In this document: in pieces, positions 27,138 to 34,981 of the stretch
Numbering within the stretch: position 1 is the first letter of the stretch
Layout of the letters: each line of letters starts with the position of its first letter
DNA from: Paracoccaceae bacterium
Lineage (GTDB): Bacteria; Pseudomonadota; Alphaproteobacteria; Rhodobacterales; Rhodobacteraceae
Length of the DNA: 64,000 nt
Assembly (NCBI GenBank): GCA_003567315.1
Contig: PWZT01000026.1
Location: forward strand, 1-64,000
Direction: 5' to 3'
Notes under the pieces: generated by a model
Database searches by the model: none
Told to the model about the DNA's origin: nothing
What the model saw: only the letters and a program-made list of their open reading frames with translations
Position numbers and translations under genes: made by a program

Positions 27138-27931
27138 TCCCGGCCCTCTCGTTTGAGGACGGCCTCGATCCGGGGCACGTCCTCGGGGTTGTTCAGTTCC
27201 CAGAATTCGCGGCCCTGCGCCTCGACCTCGACGCAGGTGACCGGCAGGCCGTTATAGAGGAAGCGCAACTGCTCCAGCCCTTCGAGATTTTCCAGCTCGC
27301 AAGCCCCGGCGGCCATGTAGCGCGAAAGCGCCTCGGGCGTGTAGGCATAGACGCCGACATGGTGGAAGGCGGGCACCTGTTCGAGCGGGCCGTAGATGCG
27401 CCCGGTATAGGGCAGCACTTCCTTGGAGAAATAGAGCGCCGTGCCATCGGCGGCCATCACGGCGGTGGTGCCGCCCACGCGCCCGGCCTTGCGGTCCTCG
27501 ACAAAGCGCGCATGAGTCTCGGGCGTCAGGCGCAGCACCGGGGTCGCGACCTCGGCCCCGCGCTCGATGCCCGCGATCAGCGCGGTGACGAACCATGCGG
27601 GCGTGAGCGGCGCATCGCCTTGCAGATTCACCACCACGCGCGGGGTGATCTCCAGCCGTGCGAGCGCATCGGCGCAGCGTTCGGTGCCATTGGCGCAGTC
27701 GATATCGGTCATCACCACCTGCGCGCCGAACGCGGCTGCGGCATCAGCTATACGCGCGTCATCGGTGGCGACATAGACCGCATCCACCCCCTCGACCGCG
27801 CAGGCCGCGCGCCAGCTTCGCTCGATCAGGCTTTTCGTCCGGCCCGTCGCGCCCTCGAGCCCGACAAGCGGCTTGCCCGGATAGCGGCTGGAGGCATAGC
27901 GCGCCGGGATGAGGATGATCTTCTCGGCCAT
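27134..27931 (-). CDS. kdsB: 3-deoxy-manno-octulosonate cytidylyltransferase
   Basis: A 265-residue CMP-Kdo synthetase activating Kdo with CTP. It begins IILIPARYASSRYPGKPL, the nucleotide-binding loop of the family, then VVNLQGDAPLTPAWFV with the metal-binding Asp. It ends GREFWELNNPEDVPRIEAVL, the normal C-terminus. The start codon directly abuts the kdsD stop without overlap, and its own stop overlaps kdsA. Its clustering with kdsD and kdsA recalls kpsF-kpsU of capsule loci. Confidence 0.94.
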   Translation of the reverse strand: MAEKIILIPARYASSRYPGKPLVGLEGATGRTKSLIERSWRAACAVEGVDAVYVATDDARIADAAAAFGAQVVMTDIDCANGTERCADALARLEITPRVVVNLQGDAPLTPAWFVTALIAGIERGAEVATPVLRLTPETHARFVEDRKAGRVGGTTAVMAADGTALYFSKEVLPYTGRIYGPLEQVPAFHHVGVYAYTPEALSRYMAAGACELENLEGLEQLRFLYNGLPVTCVEVEAQGREFWELNNPEDVPRIEAVLKREGRE

Positions 27932-28894
27932 TCACACCACTCCTGCGCGCAGGCAGTCATGCAGCCGGATCAGCCCCTGCACGCGCCGCGCCTCATCGAT
28001 CACGCAGAGCGCGTTGACCTTGTTGCCATTCATCACCATCACCGCTTCCGAGACCAGCGCATCCGGGGTGATCGTCTTGGGGTTGCGCGTGGCCACATCG
28101 CCCGCGCGGCGGGTCATCAGCCCGTCCATGTTGCGCCGCAGATCGCCATCGGTGATGACCCCGCGCAGCACGCCGCCCTCGGTCACGATCGCCACGCCAT
28201 AGCCCGTGCCGGTCATGCGCATCAGCACATCGGGCATCGGCGCATCCTCGCCCACCAGCGGCAGCGCGTCGCCGCGATACATCAACTCGCCCACGCGCAT
28301 GAATTGCGCGCCGAGCTTGCCGCCGGGGTGGAACATGTGAAACCCCGCCGGATCGAAGCCCTTCTGGCGCATCACCGCCACCGCCAGCGCATCACCAAGG
28401 GCAAGGCTGAGCGTGGTGGAGGTGGTGGGCGCCATGCCGATGGCGCAGGCTTCGGGGGCATCGGGCAGGATGAGCGCGATGTCGGATTTCTGCGCGAGCG
28501 TGCTTTCGGGGTTGCCGGTGATCGAGATCAGGCGGATCCCGAAGCGCCGCGTATAGGAGACCAGATCGCTCAACTCGTTCGTTTCGCCCGATTTCGACAG
28601 CAGCAGGCAGGTATCCGCGCCCACGATCATGCCCATATCGCCATGGCTCGCCTCGGCTGCATGGACGAAATAGGCGGGTGTGCCAGTGGAGGCGAAAGTG
28701 GCCGCGATCTTGCGCCCGACATGGCCCGATTTCCCGATCCCGGCCACAACAAGCCGCCCCTTGGTCGCGAGGATCATCTCCACCGCCTGCGCGAAAGGGG
28801 CACCGAGCCCTGCGGCCATGCGGTAGAGCGCATTGGCCTCGGCCTCCAGCACGCCCTTGCCGGCGGCGATCGCGTCCTCGTTGAGATCGGTCAT
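27932..28894 (-). CDS. kdsD: Arabinose-5-phosphate isomerase (KpsF/GutQ family)
   Basis: A 320-residue isomerase converting ribulose 5-phosphate to arabinose 5-phosphate, the first step to Kdo. An N-terminal SIS domain (residues about 35-175) has VVAGIGKSGHVGRKIAATFA and LLLSKSGETNEL. Two CBS domains follow from about residue 200 (RGVITDGDLRRNMDGL; VMNGNKVNALCVIDEARR). I start at ATG 28894 with AAGG upstream, which gives the usual family length; the open frame runs 27 codons further. It is first in the Kdo operon, 90 bases downstream of the BASS-family gene. Confidence 0.93.
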   Translation of the reverse strand: MTDLNEDAIAAGKGVLEAEANALYRMAAGLGAPFAQAVEMILATKGRLVVAGIGKSGHVGRKIAATFASTGTPAYFVHAAEASHGDMGMIVGADTCLLLSKSGETNELSDLVSYTRRFGIRLISITGNPESTLAQKSDIALILPDAPEACAIGMAPTTSTTLSLALGDALAVAVMRQKGFDPAGFHMFHPGGKLGAQFMRVGELMYRGDALPLVGEDAPMPDVLMRMTGTGYGVAIVTEGGVLRGVITDGDLRRNMDGLMTRRAGDVATRNPKTITPDALVSEAVMVMNGNKVNALCVIDEARRVQGLIRLHDCLRAGVV

Positions 28895-28984
28895 TTTGCC
28901 TTGCACGGTCACGCGCGTCACTCGCTCCTCTCCAGCGCAAGTCAGATGCGGGCAGCTATCGCAGGCGCGGGCCAAAAGTCAACA

Positions 28985-29944
28985 TCAGGCCAGTTGCAGC
29001 CGCAGCCGCGCATAGAGCCAGCCCATCACCGCAGGGGTCAGATACATGGGGATCTGATAGAGCCCGATGAAGAGGAAGAGATCGCTCGCCAGTGCCGGCG
29101 GCAGCACGCCCAGAAACAGCGCGATATTGCGGTTGCCAGCGCATTGGCTGAAGGCCGCGACCTGCCCGCCCGGCAGGCGGTCTCTCAGCACCAGCAGCGT
29201 CGCGATCTGCAAGCCGAAGCCAAGCACGAGGACCAGCGCGAAAACCGGCCAGATTGCGAGGCCCTCCAACAGCGCGGGCCCGACCGCGCCCATCAGCGCG
29301 ATCACGATGACCGCGAGCAGCAGCGTCGCGCAGCCATCGATCACGGCAAGGCTGTCGCGCGTTTCGCGCACGATCCCGCTCTGGCGCAGCCCCAGACCAA
29401 GGGCGCAGGCGAGCGCGATCAGCGCGAGGAGTCGCAGCACGATGGCCCCGACCTCCGCAGGCGGGCCGAGGCCGGGCATGAGCAGAAAGACCGGAAGCGC
29501 GGTCGCGGGCAGCAGCAACGTGCCCAGCACAAGCTGGCGTAGCGCGACCGGGGCGCTTGCGCCTGACATGATGGCGAGGTTCGGGCTGCCGGTGATCGGC
29601 GCTGCCGCAAGCACGAGGATGACGCCGAGGGCGAGGGCCGTCTCGACCTCGGCCGCGCGCAGCACGAGCGCTGCGAGGACAGGCAGCGCGAGTTGCAGCG
29701 CGAGCACGCCCAAGACGCCCCCGCGCCAACCTGCGAGCCCGGCGCGCACCCCCTCGGGCCCGAGCCGCAGGAAGGCGAGGAACAGCAGCGTGGCCACAAC
29801 CGGCGCGATGATGACCTGCAACGCCTGCGCCAGATCGGGCAGCACGAGCCCTGTGCCGATGCCGAGCGCGAGGCCGACCAGCAGCACGGCCCGCCCCTGT
29901 CGGGCGAGTGTTGCGAGCAGGGAGATGATCAAGGGTTTCGGCAC
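28985..29944 (-). CDS. BASS-family (bile acid:sodium symporter-like) transporter
   Basis: A 319-residue membrane protein with about nine or ten helices, matching the bile acid:sodium symporter superfamily. It includes the conserved GSPNLAIMSGA segment near helix 4 and SQCAGNRNIALFLGVLPP near helix 9, positions that in BASS proteins form the crossed-helix substrate site. The start is a GTG at 29944 with AAGGG six bases upstream. The substrate is unknown; relatives move organic anions, pantothenate or arsenite. It may share a promoter with the Kdo operon. Confidence 0.75.
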   Translation of the reverse strand: MPKPLIISLLATLARQGRAVLLVGLALGIGTGLVLPDLAQALQVIIAPVVATLLFLAFLRLGPEGVRAGLAGWRGGVLGVLALQLALPVLAALVLRAAEVETALALGVILVLAAAPITGSPNLAIMSGASAPVALRQLVLGTLLLPATALPVFLLMPGLGPPAEVGAIVLRLLALIALACALGLGLRQSGIVRETRDSLAVIDGCATLLLAVIVIALMGAVGPALLEGLAIWPVFALVLVLGFGLQIATLLVLRDRLPGGQVAAFSQCAGNRNIALFLGVLPPALASDLFLFIGLYQIPMYLTPAVMGWLYARLRLQLA

Positions 29945-30034
29945 ATCTGGCCCTTGCGTAGGTATGCGGCACCTGCCGAAGATACCCGTCACGACGTTGG
30001 AAGCCATACCGGCCACGTGTTTTTTCGGCGCAGA

Positions 30035-30066
30035 CAAGGCCGCAGGCCGCTGCAGCGTTCGACCGT
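30035..30066. repeat. Element R3 copy (related to 12017-12050)
   Basis: CAAGGCCGCAGGCCGC is identical to 12017-12032, and GCAGCG-NN-CGACCG continues the match with two substitutions. It lies in the 818-base gene-free region 29945-30762, which otherwise holds an R1 element and a riboswitch. Confidence 0.45.
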
Positions 30067-30249
30067 TTCCAGGGGCGGGGCCTTTCACCGACAAGCAGCG
30101 TCGCGCTGCCGGATCATGCCGCTGCATGAACGTCTTGAGAGGGCGGGAGAGCACCCAGCCGCGACAGGGCGCGGCTCTCCTCTTGCCTCACGCCGCCCCG
30201 GACCTGTTCCCGATCAGCCAGGGCCAGCCGATACCACCCTGCGCGCCCC

Positions 30250-30305
30250 GACTTCATCTTGCCCCAAAATACTCTCGCCGAAGGCAGCGCGCCGTCAGGC
30301 GCGCT
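30250..30305 (-). repeat. Dispersed intergenic element R1, full copy 3
   Basis: Minus-strand orientation of the same hairpin/TATTTT/GATGAAG element. Unlike copies 1, 2 and 4 it does not follow a gene read in that direction, so it cannot be explained only as a terminator. Confidence 0.8.
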
Positions 30306-30434
30306 TCCCCCTTTGCGGTGGCCCATGCCCTCCAGGCAATGCGCACCCATACGGGCGCAGGGTCTGCCCGATGTCAGGCTGCGATCCGCTGGCCAGTGCG
30401 GGCACGCTTGCCGAATCTGTGCAGCACGCGTATC

Positions 30435-30617
30435 GAGGGAGGGCTCTGGTCCGAACGCCTTCGGCATGAGGGAACGCGGTGCGCGGCTTGATCGCCGCAA
30501 TTCCGCGACTGCCCCCGCAACTGTAGGCGGCGAGCGATGTCGGCATATGCCACTGTGACGCGATGTCATGGGAAGGCCCGGCAAAGCTGTGACCCGCGAG
30601 TCAGGAGACCTGCCAGA
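30435..30617 (+). ncRNA. Cobalamin riboswitch
   Basis: The leader has the conserved parts in order: GAGGGAACGCGGTG, then AATTCCGCGACTGCCCCCGC followed by AACTGTA, GCCACTGTGACG, ATGGGAAGGC, and the B12 box CGCGAGTCAGGAGACCTGCC at the end. This is the AdoCbl-class aptamer arrangement. It lies about 145 bases before exbB, so it should lower exbB-exbD-exbD-tonB expression when cobalamin is plentiful. An ACGGTT-TG-AACCGT hairpin at about 30653-30669 might be part of the switching platform. Confidence 0.92.
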
Positions 30618-30762
30618 GTGTTCACCCTATCCCGGCGCGGGTGGCGCTGCGGGTAACGGTTTGAACCGTAGCGGTGACATCCTTCGCCGTCTGCGGTGCG
30701 CGATTGCACCTGCCAGACATTTCGACAACAGGGCCAGACGGCCCGAGCAGGGGTGTTGCGGG

Positions 30763-31392
30763 ATGATCGACATGGCAGCGCTCATGGCGTTTCTGGAGCG
30801 TGGCGGGCCTGCGCTGTGGGTGATCGCGGGGCTCTCGGTGTTCACATTGGCGCTGATCCTGTGGAAATTCTGGGATCTCGCCCGGCTGGGCGCATGGTCG
30901 CGCGCACCCTCCGAGCAGGCTGTCGCGGAGTGGCAATCGGGGGCCGCGCGCGAGGCATTGGCGCGGCTCGCAGTGCGAAAGGGTCTGCGCGCGCGGGTCA
31001 GCCGCCGGGCGATGCAGACGCGGCTTGCGCCCGAATATGCCGAGGCGGCTGCGCGCGAGGAGACCAGCCGCGTGGGCAAGCGCGCACTGATGGAGGCGCG
31101 GCGGGGTCTGCGCGCGCTCGAACTTATCGCGACGATCGCCCCGCTGATCGGGCTGTTGGGCACGGTTCTGGGCATGATCGAGGCGTTTCAGGCGCTGCAG
31201 GCGGCGGGCAACCGCGCGGACCCTGCGGCGCTGGCGGGCGGCATCTGGCAGGCGCTGCTGACCACGGCTGCGGGCATGGCCGTGGCGATCCCGGCTGCGA
31301 TGGCGCTGAGCTGGTTCGAGAGCATCTGCGACCGCGTGCAGGTCGATCTCGAAGATCTCGCCACGCGGATATTTACCAGCGGGGCCGCGTGA
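30763..31392 (+). CDS. exbB: ExbB/TolQ-family proton channel subunit
   Basis: A 209-residue inner-membrane protein of the MotA/TolQ/ExbB family. Helix 1 is at about residues 15-35 (GPALWVIAGLSVFTLALIL). The channel-forming helices 2 and 3 are in the C-terminal half: LIATIAPLIGLLGTVLGMIEAF and GIWQALLTTAAGMAVAIPAAMA. It uses proton flow to drive TonB. I start at ATG 30763 because the longer open frame upstream runs through the riboswitch. TGATG overlap with the first exbD indicates coupling. Cobalamin-controlled by the leader. Confidence 0.92.
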   Translation: MIDMAALMAFLERGGPALWVIAGLSVFTLALILWKFWDLARLGAWSRAPSEQAVAEWQSGAAREALARLAVRKGLRARVSRRAMQTRLAPEYAEAAAREETSRVGKRALMEARRGLRALELIATIAPLIGLLGTVLGMIEAFQALQAAGNRADPAALAGGIWQALLTTAAGMAVAIPAAMALSWFESICDRVQVDLEDLATRIFTSGAA

Positions 31393-31775
31393 TGTTTCGC
31401 TTTTCCGCCCCGCGCCCCGCGCGTCGCCCCAGCCTGACACCGATGATCGATGTGGTGTTTCTGCTTCTGGTGTTCTTCATGCTGGCGGCGCGGTTCGGGC
31501 AGGATATGGGGCTCGCACTCGCGCCCGGTCAGGGCGGGGGCGCGGGCTATGAGGGGCCGCCGCGGCTGGTGGAGTTCGCGGGCGATGCGCTCTGGCTCAA
31601 CGGGGTCGAGACCGCGCCCGAGGATCTGCCCGAGGCCGTGGCGGCGCTTATGCTCACGCCCGAGGCGCTGGTCGTGCTGCGCCCGCGCGAGGGCGCGAAC
31701 GTGCAGGATCTGACGCGGGTCACAGAGCTGTTGCAGGGGGCAGGGCTGTCGCGCCTTGTGGTGCTGGCCCCATGA
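31392..31775 (+). CDS. exbD: ExbD-family protein, first copy (with the essential Asp)
   Basis: A 127-residue protein with a short cytoplasmic start, a single membrane helix (about residues 15-36) and a periplasmic domain. The helix reads LTPMIDVVFLLLVFFMLAA; Asp20 matches Asp25 of E. coli ExbD, the residue that carries protons. The periplasmic part (LVEFAGDALWLNG) fits the ExbD/TolR fold. It overlaps exbB and the second exbD by one and four bases. Together with ExbB it should form the motor of the TonB complex. Confidence 0.9.
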   Translation: MFRFSAPRPARRPSLTPMIDVVFLLLVFFMLAARFGQDMGLALAPGQGGGAGYEGPPRLVEFAGDALWLNGVETAPEDLPEAVAALMLTPEALVVLRPREGANVQDLTRVTELLQGAGLSRLVVLAP

Positions 31776-32164
31776 GCGCGCTCGATTTCACCCCGCCCCC
31801 CCGCAAGCCTGCGCGCGAGAGCGTGGTGCCGATGATCAATGTGGTGTTCCTGCTTCTGATCTTCTTTCTGATGAGCGCGCAGATCGCCCCGCCGGACCCG
31901 GTCGAGGTCGCCCCGCCTGTGGTACGCGAGGCCGAGGCGCTGCCCGAGGGCGCGCGGATGCTGTGGCTGGGCCGCGATGGGGTGCTGCATTTCGACGGGC
32001 TGACGGGCGCGGAGGCGCTGGAGGCGCTGGGCGAGGCTCCGGGGCCAGTGAGTTTGCGCACGGATGCGGGGCTGGAGGCGGCTGAATTCGCCCGTGTATT
32101 GCAGGCGCTGGGCGAGGTCGGGGTGGAGGCAGTGACGCTGGTGGCCGTGATGGGGGAGCCATGA
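31772..32164 (+). CDS. ExbD-family protein, second copy (Asp replaced by Asn)
   Basis: A 130-residue paralogue of the preceding ExbD with the same layout. The membrane helix reads VVPMINVVFLLLIFFLMSA: Asn23 (codon AAT, 31838-31840) stands where the proton-carrying Asp is found in active ExbD/TolR/MotB proteins. No other acidic residue is in the helix. The periplasmic domain is kept (RMLWLGRDGVLHFDGL). It may form a mixed dimer with the first ExbD, or have lost motor function and act as a structural partner. It overlaps tonB by four bases. Confidence 0.85.
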   Translation: MSALDFTPPPRKPARESVVPMINVVFLLLIFFLMSAQIAPPDPVEVAPPVVREAEALPEGARMLWLGRDGVLHFDGLTGAEALEALGEAPGPVSLRTDAGLEAAEFARVLQALGEVGVEAVTLVAVMGEP

Positions 32165-32955
32165 GGCCCGGGCTGGAGTTTCTGGGCTTCGCCTCGCTCG
32201 CGGCGGTGGCGCATCTGGCGGTCTTCGCGGCCACGCTGCCTGACGGCATGGAAGCGGGCGGCGCTGGCGGAGCGCAGGAGGTGACAGTCGCCGCGCCGCT
32301 GGGCGGGGCGGATGCCGCGCTTGCCGAGATGGTCGCGCGCTGGGAGGCCCCGCCTGCCATATCCGAGCCAGAAGCCCCCGCCACGACAGCCGCGCCCGCC
32401 GCGACCGCGCCCGCGCTGCCTTTGCCCGAGCCGGAGGAGGCCCCTGCACTGCAGGCCGCGCAGCTTCCCGAGATGCGCGCGCCCGAGGCAAGTGCCGAGG
32501 CGTCGCGCCCGCCGCCGCCGGTCTTCGATATGCCCGAGACGCGCGAGACCCCGCGCCCGCGCGCGCGGCCCGAACCGCGGCAGGCCGCACCGGCCGCCCC
32601 GCCTGCGCAGCGCGCGGCCGGGCAGGGGCAAGCGCGGCAGAGCGGGCAGGGGCAGGCGCGCGAGACCAGCGGTGCGGCGCCGAGTGCCAGCGCGCTGGCG
32701 CAATGGGGGGGCGGCATTCGCGCGGCGATCCAGCGCCAGCAGCGCAGCCCCGGGGCGCGTGCACGCGGCACAGTGCATCTGCGTTTGCAGGTCAATGCGG
32801 ATGGGCGGCTGGCCGGGGTGAGCGTGACGCAAGGCTCGGGCAATGCGCAGCTTGATCGCGCGGCGGTGCAGGCCGTGCAGCGCGCACGCCTGCCGCGCGC
32901 GCCGTCGGGCGTGTCAGGGACGCATCAGTTCAATCTGCCGCTCAGCTATCGTTAG
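32161..32955 (+). CDS. tonB: TonB family energy transducer
   Basis: A 264-residue protein with an N-terminal membrane anchor (about residues 7-25), a long Pro/Ala/Glu-rich spacer (residues about 55-170) that crosses the periplasm, and a C-terminal TonB domain of about 85 residues: GTVHLRLQVNADGRLAGVSV and LDRAAVQAVQRARLP, ending LPLSYR. It delivers ExbB-ExbD energy to outer-membrane receptors. It is last in the riboswitch-controlled operon, so the likely cargo is cobalamin, although no BtuB-type receptor gene is in the window. Confidence 0.9.
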   Translation: MRPGLEFLGFASLAAVAHLAVFAATLPDGMEAGGAGGAQEVTVAAPLGGADAALAEMVARWEAPPAISEPEAPATTAAPAATAPALPLPEPEEAPALQAAQLPEMRAPEASAEASRPPPPVFDMPETRETPRPRARPEPRQAAPAAPPAQRAAGQGQARQSGQGQARETSGAAPSASALAQWGGGIRAAIQRQQRSPGARARGTVHLRLQVNADGRLAGVSVTQGSGNAQLDRAAVQAVQRARLPRAPSGVSGTHQFNLPLSYR

Positions 32956-33040
32956 CGCGGGTCTCGATCAGGTTGCGGCGTCAAGGCCTCGTCGCTGGGG
33001 CAGCGCGCCGCCTTGAGTGCATGCGTCCTCGCGTGGAGAG

Positions 33041-33094
33041 AAGCGCGCCTGACGGCGCGCGGCCTTCGGCGCGCGTATTTTGGGCAAGATGAAG
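33041..33094 (+). repeat. Dispersed intergenic element R1, full copy 4
   Basis: Plus-strand copy 86 bases after tonB, in the convergent gap to cycA. The hairpin AGCGCGCC-TGAC-GGCGCGC is intact; the mini-hairpin is followed by GCGCGTATTTTGGG instead of GAGAGTATTTTGGG. Confidence 0.8.
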
Positions 33095-33154
33095 TCAGGG
33101 CGCGCAGGGTGGTTTCGGCTGGCGCAGGCTGATCGGGAGCAGGTCGAGGGCATG

Positions 33155-33187
33155 AAAAAACGGCAGGGCCGCGCTGGCCTTGCCGTT
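33155..33187 (-). terminator. Intrinsic terminator of cycA
   Basis: An 11-bp stem (ACGGCAGGGCC with GGCCTTGCCGT, one G.U) lies 27 bases after the cycA stop, and on the minus strand is followed by TTTTTT. Confidence 0.8.
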
Positions 33188-33212
33188 GTATTTTTCGCCG
33201 AGATGGATTGAA

Positions 33213-33680
33213 TCAGCTGCCTTCGGCGGCCTCGTCTTCGTCTTCCTCAACATCGCTGAATTGCGCGAGGAAGGCGATGATGTTGTTCGCGGTATCCTCG
33301 TCGCGGACGCGGAAGGACATCTGGCTGCGCGCGCGGTTGTTGTCGAGCGTCTCGCGCAGATAGCCCTGCGGGTCGAGCAGATAGGGCACCATGTTCTCCT
33401 GATCCCAGACCAGCCCTTCTTCCCCGGCTTCGACAAGCGAGTTGCCATAGCGGAAATCTGCCGTACCGGCCTGACGGCCGATCACCTGATACAGATTAGG
33501 CCCTGTGCGCACATTCGCGCGCCCTGCGAGCACGTCGCCATCCTCATTCACCACATTATGGCAATTCTGGCACTGGCTCTGGAACGCGCTTGCGCCAGCA
33601 TCAATGTCGCCTGCAAGGGCAGGCATCGCGGTCACGGAGAGTGTGAGGGCCGCCGCCGCCGCACCAATCTTGTGTTTCAT
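33213..33680 (-). CDS. cycA: Cytochrome c2-type electron carrier
   Basis: A 155-residue class I c-type cytochrome. A Sec signal peptide (about residues 1-23, cut after ALA) sends it to the periplasm. The haem site is CQNCH, RTGPNLYQVIGR follows, and the sixth ligand Met lies in RARSQMSFRV. It resembles Rhodobacter cytochrome c2, which carries electrons from cytochrome bc1 to the reaction centre. The C-terminus is unusual, an acidic tail (DVEEDEDEAAEGS) beyond the last helix. I start at ATG 33680 with GGGAGGAAACAGGAC upstream. It is downstream of hemA in the photosynthesis cluster. Confidence 0.85.
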   Translation of the reverse strand: MKHKIGAAAAALTLSVTAMPALAGDIDAGASAFQSQCQNCHNVVNEDGDVLAGRANVRTGPNLYQVIGRQAGTADFRYGNSLVEAGEEGLVWDQENMVPYLLDPQGYLRETLDNNRARSQMSFRVRDEDTANNIIAFLAQFSDVEEDEDEAAEGS

Positions 33681-33755
33681 GTCCTGTTTCCTCCCGGTTT
33701 GTTTTGTCAGGCCAAGCGAAGAAGTGTTCTGTTTCGGTGTCAAGTCAAGACAAGA

Positions 33756-34967
33756 TCATGCGACTGCATGTGCAATCGCGCATTGCTTCCAGAGCGCGGT
33801 GAGGGCGGAGACCAGATGGTCGATATCGGCATCCGAATGCAGCGGGCCGGGGGTGATGCGCAGCCGCTCGGTGCCCTTGGGCACGGTCGGGTAGTTGATG
33901 GGCTGCACATAGATGCCCCAGTCATTCATCAGGATGTCCGAGATCATCCGGCATTTGACCGGATCGCCGATCATCACCGGGATGATATGGCTCTCATTGG
34001 GTATATGCGGGATGCCCTGCGCATCGAGCTTGGCGCGCAGCCGTGCCACGCGGTCGCGCTGGGCCATGCGCTCGGTCTGCGAGGTTTTCAGATGCCGGAT
34101 GGACGTGGTCGCCGCCGCCGCGATGGCCGGGGGCAGGGCGGTGGTGAAGATGAAGCCGGAGGCGAAGGAGCGGATGAAATCGCATAGCGCATGGCTGCCG
34201 GTGATGTAGCCGCCCATCACGCCATACGCCTTGCCCAGCGTGCCCTCGATCAGCGAGATCCGGTCCGCGAGCCCGCGCTCTTCCGAGATGCCGCCGCCGC
34301 GCGGGCCATACATGCCGACCGCGTGGACCTCGTCGAGATAGGTGAGCGCGCCATGCGCCTCGGCCACCTCGACGATCTCGCGCATTGGGCAGATATCGCC
34401 ATCCATGGAATAGACCGATTCGAACGCCACGATCTTGGGGCGGTCGCCCACGGCCTTGAGCTTGCGGTCGAGATCGCGCCAGTCATTGTGCTTCCACAGC
34501 ACCTTGTCGGCGCGGCTGTGGCGGATGCCCTCGATCATGCTCGCGTGGTTCTTTTCGTCCGAGAGGATCACGGCGTTGGGGATTTTCGCGCCCAACGTCG
34601 ACAGCGCGGCCCAGTTCGACACATAGCCGGAGGTGAACAGAAGTGCTGCATCCTTGCCATGCAGATCGGCGAGTTCCTCTTCGAGGATGCGGTGGAGATG
34701 GTTGTTGCCCGAGATGTTGCGCGTCCCGCCCGCGCCAGTGCCGCAGGCGGTCACTGCGCGCACCATGCTATCCACGACAGTCTCGTGATGCCCCATGCCG
34801 AGATAGTCATTCGAGCACCAGACAGTGACCTCCTGCACGCCGGGGCCGTTGAAATGCTTGACCTTGGGGAAGCTGCCGCATTGACGTTCGACCTCGGCGA
34901 AGATGCGGTAGTTGCCTTCGCTTTTCAGCGTGTCGAGCGCGGTTTGGAAATGGGTTTCAAAGTCCAT
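33756..34967 (-). CDS. hemA: 5-aminolevulinate synthase
   Basis: A 403-residue PLP enzyme joining glycine and succinyl-CoA, the first step of tetrapyrrole synthesis in alphaproteobacteria. It shows [55 protein letters not shown], and the PLP lysine in [20 protein letters not shown] 34967 with GAGGGGATCCCG upstream is preferred over a start six codons earlier. It sits inside the photosynthesis operon after puhE, supplying precursor for bacteriochlorophyll. Confidence 0.96.
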   Translation of the reverse strand: MDFETHFQTALDTLKSEGNYRIFAEVERQCGSFPKVKHFNGPGVQEVTVWCSNDYLGMGHHETVVDSMVRAVTACGTGAGGTRNISGNNHLHRILEEELADLHGKDAALLFTSGYVSNWAALSTLGAKIPNAVILSDEKNHASMIEGIRHSRADKVLWKHNDWRDLDRKLKAVGDRPKIVAFESVYSMDGDICPMREIVEVAEAHGALTYLDEVHAVGMYGPRGGGISEERGLADRISLIEGTLGKAYGVMGGYITGSHALCDFIRSFASGFIFTTALPPAIAAAATTSIRHLKTSQTERMAQRDRVARLRAKLDAQGIPHIPNESHIIPVMIGDPVKCRMISDILMNDWGIYVQPINYPTVPKGTERLRITPGPLHSDADIDHLVSALTALWKQCAIAHAVA

Positions 34968-34981
34968 CGGGATCCCCTCGG

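Noticed and set aside
27359-29542. A 727-codon open frame on the plus strand opposite kdsB, kdsD and the transporter gene
   Set aside because: It is antisense to three well-identified genes, is rich in His, Arg and Gln as expected for the mirror frame of GC-rich codons, and matches no family.
30568-30762. Upstream start for exbB inside the leader
   Set aside because: The region is occupied by the B12 box and expression platform; ATG 30763 begins the usual ExbB N-terminus.
33681-33755. TGT-N12-TCA-like match before cycA as a PpsR site
   Set aside because: The second half site is imperfect and the spacer is not AT-rich; too weak to call.
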